DNA of 36,387 bases from JAJPXC01 sp964628905 (GTDB lineage Bacteria > Bacteroidota > Bacteroidia > Bacteroidales > Muribaculaceae): positions 1 through 36,387 of the forward strand of contig CAZVNS010000020.1 in assembly GCA_964628905.1 (NCBI GenBank), written 5' to 3'. A program made the position numbers and the translations under genes. The notes under the pieces are model-generated. The model worked only from the letters and a program-made list of their open reading frames with translations. It searched no databases and was not told where the DNA came from. How positions within the stretch are numbered: position 1 is the first letter of the stretch; the number at the start of each line of letters is the position of its first letter. Below, one piece after another: positions 33,095 to 36,387 of the stretch.

Positions 33095-33688
33095 ATGCTC
33101 ACATACAACACACAACGACGACAGCTGGTGCTTCCCGAGTATGGGCGCAACATACAGCGGATGGTGGATTACTGCCTCACGATTGAGGACCGTGACGAGC
33201 GCACCCGCTGCGCCTACACCATCGTCAAGGCCATGGGCACCCTCTTCCCCCAACTCAAGGAGAATGAGGAGTCGCGCCGCAAACTCTGGGACCACTTAGC
33301 TATCATGTCAGGCTTCAAGCTCGACATCGACTACCCCGTCCAGGTGGTCACCGCCGCCGAGTTGCAGACCCAGCCCGACCACTTGGGATATGGCGAGCAC
33401 CGGATACGACTGCGCCACTACGGCCACTACGTAGAGCAGATGATCGATCGCATCGCCTCCATGGAGCCCGGCGACGAGCGCGACGCCCTGACCCTGCTTG
33501 TGGCCAACCACATGAAGAAGCTGCAGCTTCAGGTCAACTCCGAGGGTGTCGACGACGCCAAGATCTTCAGGGACCTGGCCGAATTCAGCCATGGGGCCAT
33601 ACGCCTTGACCCTGAGAAGGTGCATCTCCACGAGTTCCAGGAGATTGTGCCTCCGGCCACAGGCAAGAAGAAAAAGAAGAAACAGTAG
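33095..33688 (+). CDS. DUF4290 protein
   Basis: 197 residues. It starts MLTYNTQRRQLVLPEYGRNI and contains DYPVQVVTAAELQTQP, a pattern I recognise as DUF4290, a Bacteroidetes-specific family of unknown function. It ends in a lysine-rich tail (GKKKKKKQ). In other Bacteroidales I recall murA between this gene and rimM; here rimM follows after 11 bp. Confidence 0.85.
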   Translation: MLTYNTQRRQLVLPEYGRNIQRMVDYCLTIEDRDERTRCAYTIVKAMGTLFPQLKENEESRRKLWDHLAIMSGFKLDIDYPVQVVTAAELQTQPDHLGYGEHRIRLRHYGHYVEQMIDRIASMEPGDERDALTLLVANHMKKLQLQVNSEGVDDAKIFRDLAEFSHGAIRLDPEKVHLHEFQEIVPPATGKKKKKKQ

Positions 33689-33699
33689 CGATCCCTGAC

Positions 33700-34224
33700 A
33701 TGATCACACGCCAACAGCTCACCGAGGTGGGGCGCACCATCAAGCCCCACGGCATCAACGGCGAGATAGCCGCCGCCGTCGACCCCATAGTCGACCTCGA
33801 CACCGCCCGCTGCCTCGTGCTCGACATCGACGGCATTTACGTGCCATTCTTTGTCGACGCGTGGCGCTCGCGCGGCAGTGAGGCCGTGCTTCTGACCATT
33901 GACGGCATCGACTCAGAGGGTGCCGCCAAGTCGCTCTGCGGTAAAGCCATATATGCACTCAACGAGGATGTCGAGCATCCCGACGGCGATGACCAGGGCT
34001 ACTATGCCGACGACCTCCGGGGGTACACCATCGTCGACCCCACCGCCGGCGTGGTAGGCCGTGTGGAGGGCATCGACACATCCACCGCAAACACCCTCTT
34101 TGAGGTGTTGCTCCCCGACGGCTCCACAGTGTCAGTGCCCGTGGCCGACGAGCTTGTCGTGGGCCTTGACCCCGACAGCCGCACTATCACCATGGTACTC
34201 CCCGACGGACTATTATCCCTTTAA
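33700..34224 (+). CDS. rimM: Ribosome maturation factor RimM
   Basis: 174 residues. RimM binds S19 and helps assemble the 30S head. The N-terminal RimM barrel begins VGRTIKPHGINGEIAAAV. The C-terminal PRC-barrel includes DDLRGYTIVDPTAGVVGRV and FEVLLPDGSTVSVPVADELV. The usual G-x-x-G-x-G start is modified (KPHGINGEI retained). Operon position between DUF4290 and a small acidic protein. Confidence 0.92.
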   Translation: MITRQQLTEVGRTIKPHGINGEIAAAVDPIVDLDTARCLVLDIDGIYVPFFVDAWRSRGSEAVLLTIDGIDSEGAAKSLCGKAIYALNEDVEHPDGDDQGYYADDLRGYTIVDPTAGVVGRVEGIDTSTANTLFEVLLPDGSTVSVPVADELVVGLDPDSRTITMVLPDGLLSL

Positions 34225-34235
34225 GCTTAACCTAT

Positions 34236-34541
34236 ATGTACGACGAAACACAAGCCATCAAGCGCATCAACCAGGCACTCACCGACGCTTACTCCGTCAC
34301 CTATCCCAGCGACGAGCTGCTCAACGTGATTGACATCATCTGGGACTTCTACGACGACAACGACCTGCTCGACCTTGATATCGACAACCAGGCCGAGCTC
34401 GACGTCGACGCCCTCCGCACCCGAGTGCGCGCCATGCTCACCAAGGACCGCAATACCCCCATCAAGCCCGAGCATATCGACACCATAATCGATGCCGAGC
34501 TGCAATACGAAGACGAAGCCGACGCCGCCGAGATGCTATGA
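34236..34541 (+). CDS. Small acidic hypothetical protein
   Basis: 101 residues, very acidic (WDFYDDNDLLDLDIDNQAEL). No known domain recognised; it looks like a conserved Bacteroidales small protein. It starts 11 bp after rimM and overlaps the next gene by 4 bp (ATGA), so it is translated in this operon. Confidence 0.75.
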   Translation: MYDETQAIKRINQALTDAYSVTYPSDELLNVIDIIWDFYDDNDLLDLDIDNQAELDVDALRTRVRAMLTKDRNTPIKPEHIDTIIDAELQYEDEADAAEML

Positions 34542-35167
34542 GATGGATATATAAGATATTGTGTGCCGTGGCGTTGGTGTGCTTCAGCGCACCCTTCGCC
34601 ACCATCGCAGCCGATGACCTCGACGCTCCGACCGCCCAAGAGCAGCTCGCCGCGCTCAAGGACGACATCGCCACCCCCGCCATCCCCTCCAAGCAGAAGG
34701 TAGCCATACGCGAGTATATGCTCAACCAAGCCCGACGCCTCAAGAACGCCGGCTACCGAGTGGAGACCATGCGCAAAGGGGAGGTAATCGTGGTGACACT
34801 CCAGACCGACAAGATGTTCGCCCCCAACGACACTGTCCTCTTCCAGAGCGTCGAAGGGAGGCTCAAGCGCTTCCTTCCCTACCTCAAGACCCCCGGCATG
34901 TACAAGGTGATACTCGCCGCCCACAGCGATGACACAGGCTCCGAAGTGTATCGGCAGCAGCTCACCGAGGCCCGTGTCCTGGCCCTCTACGACTACTTCG
35001 ACCGTCAGGGAGTCGACCTCACCTCAGTGGTAGGCTACGCCATCGGCTCTATCAAACCCTTGCGCCCAAACGACTCACGACAGGGCCGTGCCACCAACCG
35101 TCGCATCGAGGTGTATATCGTGCCCGACCAGGGGCTTATCAACCTCGCCCGCGATCGTCGCCTCTAA
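34538..35167 (+). CDS. OmpA-domain envelope protein
   Basis: 209 residues. A signal peptide ends near TIAADD. The N-terminal 60 residues are helical. From about 85 the OmpA-like peptidoglycan-binding fold appears: LFQSVEGRLKRFLPYLK, then VILAAHSDDTGSEVYRQQL, then VVGYAIGSIKPLRPN and the ligand-binding NRRIEVYI. It has no barrel, so it is a periplasmic or lipid-independent murein-binding protein. Coupled to the preceding gene by a 4-bp overlap. Confidence 0.88.
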   Translation: MRWIYKILCAVALVCFSAPFATIAADDLDAPTAQEQLAALKDDIATPAIPSKQKVAIREYMLNQARRLKNAGYRVETMRKGEVIVVTLQTDKMFAPNDTVLFQSVEGRLKRFLPYLKTPGMYKVILAAHSDDTGSEVYRQQLTEARVLALYDYFDRQGVDLTSVVGYAIGSIKPLRPNDSRQGRATNRRIEVYIVPDQGLINLARDRRL

Positions 35168-35189
35168 CCCTCCCCAACACCCCACCGCC

Positions 35190-36023
35190 ATGAAACACTT
35201 CACGCTATTGAGCCTGCTGCTCATCGCCGCCGTAAATCTTTCAGCTGTCGAACCGCTACGCGTGCTCGCCATCGGCAACAGCTTCTCAGTCGACGCCCTC
35301 GAGCAAGAGATGGTGTCCGTGGCTCACTTGGCGGGCCAGGAGATGATCATCGGCAACCTCTACATCGGCGGCTGCTCCATCGACACACACTACCGCAACC
35401 TCACCGACTCGCTCCCAGCCTACAGCTACCGCAAATTCGGAACATCGATCGCAGGAGTCGACACCGTCGACAACTGCCGCCTCCACCAAGCCCTGCTCGA
35501 CGAGCCTTGGGACGTGATCACCTTCCAGCAAGCGTCGCACTTCTCAGGGCAGTACGACACCTACGCCAACCTCCCCGCCCTCATCGCCGGAGTGCGCGCC
35601 ATCGTGGGCGACAACCCCCGCTTCTTCTGGCATCAGACGTGGGCCTACTCCCCCAACTCCACCCATAGCGCATTCCCCAACTACGGTAGCGACCAGATGC
35701 AGATGTTCGACGCCATCCTCGCCACCCTGCGCCGGGTGCTCGCCGACAACTCCCAGCTCGTGGGCGTGATACCCTCGGGCACAGCCATACAGTGCGCCCG
35801 CACTACCTCCTTAGGCTCCGACCTGACTCGCGACGGCTACCACCTGAGCTACGAGATGGGACGCTACATCGCCTCCTGCACATGGTATGGCGCCCTGTTC
35901 AACCGCCCCACCTCCACCATCACTTACACTCCCCCCACAGCGGCTTACACTCCCGATGACTACCGCCTGGCCCGCCTCGCTGCTCAGCGCGCCCTCATCT
36001 CCCCCCTGGCCCTCATCCCGTAG
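35190..36023 (+). CDS. DUF4886-type SGNH/GDSL hydrolase
   Basis: 277 residues from ATG 35190; an upstream extension lies inside the previous gene. Signal peptide 1-18 (NLSA). Block I is LRVLAIGNSFS with the probable nucleophile Ser31. The block V Asp-His is in RDGYHLSYEMGRY. DUF4886 is assigned from memory. Many members are thought to be carbohydrate esterases, so deacetylation of a glycan is likely but the substrate is unknown. Last gene of the fabG run. Confidence 0.82.
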   Translation: MKHFTLLSLLLIAAVNLSAVEPLRVLAIGNSFSVDALEQEMVSVAHLAGQEMIIGNLYIGGCSIDTHYRNLTDSLPAYSYRKFGTSIAGVDTVDNCRLHQALLDEPWDVITFQQASHFSGQYDTYANLPALIAGVRAIVGDNPRFFWHQTWAYSPNSTHSAFPNYGSDQMQMFDAILATLRRVLADNSQLVGVIPSGTAIQCARTTSLGSDLTRDGYHLSYEMGRYIASCTWYGALFNRPTSTITYTPPTAAYTPDDYRLARLAAQRALISPLALIP

Positions 36024-36066
36024 CAATTCCCTCCATAAACGTTATCGCAGACGCTCCCAAAAGTAG

Positions 36067-36138
36067 GGTCGCACCTCAGGTGCGTCCGCGATGACACCTG
36101 ATAGCACTGTGTAGGGTCGCCACCCGTGGCGACTCTAC
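36067..36138 (+). repeat. Two hairpins sharing the GTAGGGTCGC lead-in (REP-like, possible terminator)
   Basis: 36067-36087 folds with GGTCGCACC against GGTGCGTCC (one mismatch). 36111-36123 pairs over 13 bp with 36126-36138 (one G-U) around CC. Both begin with GTAGGGTCGC, so they look like two diverged copies of a REP-type unit. They lie 40-90 bp after the last operon gene and may end its transcript, though no T-run follows. Confidence 0.65.
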
Positions 36139-36225
36139 AATTCAGAGACTTAGCATAGCGGAGTGGTTACATTAGGGGGCAAGAAGTGTTAAAATGGGTT
36201 AAAAGTTGGTGTTGAATGGATAAAA

Positions 36226-36257
36226 TTTGTGTAATTGTGGTAAAAAATCTATTTTTG
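36226..36257 (+). promoter_or_regulatory. Promoter reading toward the right edge
   Basis: TTTG (36226-36229), 20-bp spacer, TATTTTTG (36250-36257), a good match to the Bacteroidetes consensus. The first ATG downstream is at 36283. Confidence 0.6.
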
Positions 36258-36282
36258 TCAGGCGCAATTATCACTAATAAAC

Positions 36283-36351
36283 ATGACGGTCCGGCTTGCC
36301 TATGATACTGACGGCCCCAGCCGGATCGCGTTTATATGGGGACTTCTATAA
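36283..36351 (+). pseudogene. Short reading frame that runs into the terminal repeat; possible gene cut by an insertion
   Basis: ATG at 36283 opens a 22-codon frame (starts MTVRLAYDTDGPSR) that enters the inverted repeat at codon 19 and stops at 36349-36351, inside it. With a promoter just upstream, this could be the 5' end of a gene interrupted by the insertion sequence, or a chance frame. No family recognised. Confidence 0.3.
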
Positions 36352-36387
36352 ATTAAGTGCTTGTAAATTAGAAAAATAATTTGTATC
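36338..36387. repeat. Right arm of the 50-bp perfect terminal inverted repeat
   Basis: Exact reverse complement of 3-52. Reading outward, TTG, a 20-bp spacer and TATC at the last bases again form the beginning of a promoter. The left arm shows that the next bases are TT. The same element end therefore faces out on both sides. Confidence 0.85.

Larger units (their letters stand above)
36024..36337. other. Intergenic region after the last gene: hairpin pair, promoter and interrupted frame
   Basis: No complete gene. It holds two hairpins (36067-36087 and 36111-36138), an AT-rich stretch with a good outward promoter (36226-36257), and a short frame starting at 36283 that enters the terminal repeat. 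TCCGGCT (36290-36296) and AGCCGGA (36319-36325) form an inverted repeat inside that frame. Confidence 0.6.

Noticed and set aside
17349..36026. Many open frames of 60-190 codons on the strand opposite the plus-strand genes, and likewise opposite the minus-strand genes at 2848-17221
   Set aside because: They overlap well-supported genes, have biased compositions (Val/Gly/Asp-rich or Arg/Pro-rich) typical of antisense frames in GC-rich DNA, and show no known domain.
36150..36180. tRNA-like fragment (GCGGAGTGGTTA)
   Set aside because: No acceptor or anticodon stem could be formed around it.
1..36387. Confident claim of a 36-kb composite transposon
   Set aside because: The segment contains housekeeping genes (priA, rimM, fabG, rex), and no transposase is visible. 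Two independent insertions or an assembly break at a repeat explain the ends equally well.

Overview
This 36.4 kb window reads as a fragment of a Bacteroidales genome, most likely a GC-rich Muribaculaceae-type (S24-7) gut bacterium. Supporting signs are two PorU-type (type IX secretion) C25 peptidases, several Bacteroidales-restricted families (DUF4290, DUF4857, DUF4876, DUF6850, DUF4886; assigned from memory), a tRNA without encoded CCA, and repeated use of the Bacteroidetes -7 promoter box TAnnTTTG. Taxonomy is an inference; no rRNA gene is present.

Layout. (1) 1-52 and 36338-36387 are the two arms of a perfect inverted repeat of at least 50 bp that runs off both ends. Each arm carries an outward-pointing promoter, so both edges look like the same end of an insertion sequence. 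(2) 218-2522 (minus) is an AT-rich XhoI/PaeR7I-type restriction-modification pair lying just 3' of a tRNA-Leu(CAA). (3) 2848-10955 (minus) holds two tandem PorU-like peptidases with rex and a degenerate FAH-fold gene between them. (4) 11026-17221 (minus) is a compact envelope/murein operon: ATP-grasp protein, NlpC/P60 endopeptidase, Tat-exported dipeptide epimerase, DsbD and GH25 lysozyme. (5) A short divergent promoter region at 17249-17316 separates this from (6), a plus-strand cluster at 17328-26647: TonB-dependent receptor, DUF4876 lipoprotein, DUF6850 outer-membrane barrel, ABC ATPase, ABC permease, DUF4857 protein and a small lipoprotein. (7) 26681-32033 carries a TerD-domain protein, an acidic hypothetical, rsmI, a coiled-coil lipoprotein and priA. 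(8) 32339-36023 is an operon of fabG, DUF4290, rimM, a small acidic protein, an OmpA-domain protein and a DUF4886 SGNH hydrolase.

How the genes may work together. The minus-strand murein operon has the enzymes to cut peptidoglycan glycan (GH25), release L-Ala-D-Glu (NlpC/P60) and epimerise it (AE epimerase). Its first gene is an uncharacterised ATP-grasp protein that is a candidate for using the product. The plus-strand cluster combines an outer-membrane receptor, surface or periplasmic lipoproteins and an inner-membrane ABC module, and looks like one transport system with unknown substrate. Inside that cluster, two copies of a roughly 115 bp intergenic repeat each sit directly upstream of a lipoprotein gene. 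One copy runs into a 9-bp minisatellite that ends exactly at the start codon. This transport cluster with its repeat-borne leaders is my best candidate for an undescribed system.

Several starts were moved inward, because the longest reading frame began inside a promoter box or at a TTG/GTG codon (17221, 17328, 26681, 10955, 6811, 27874).
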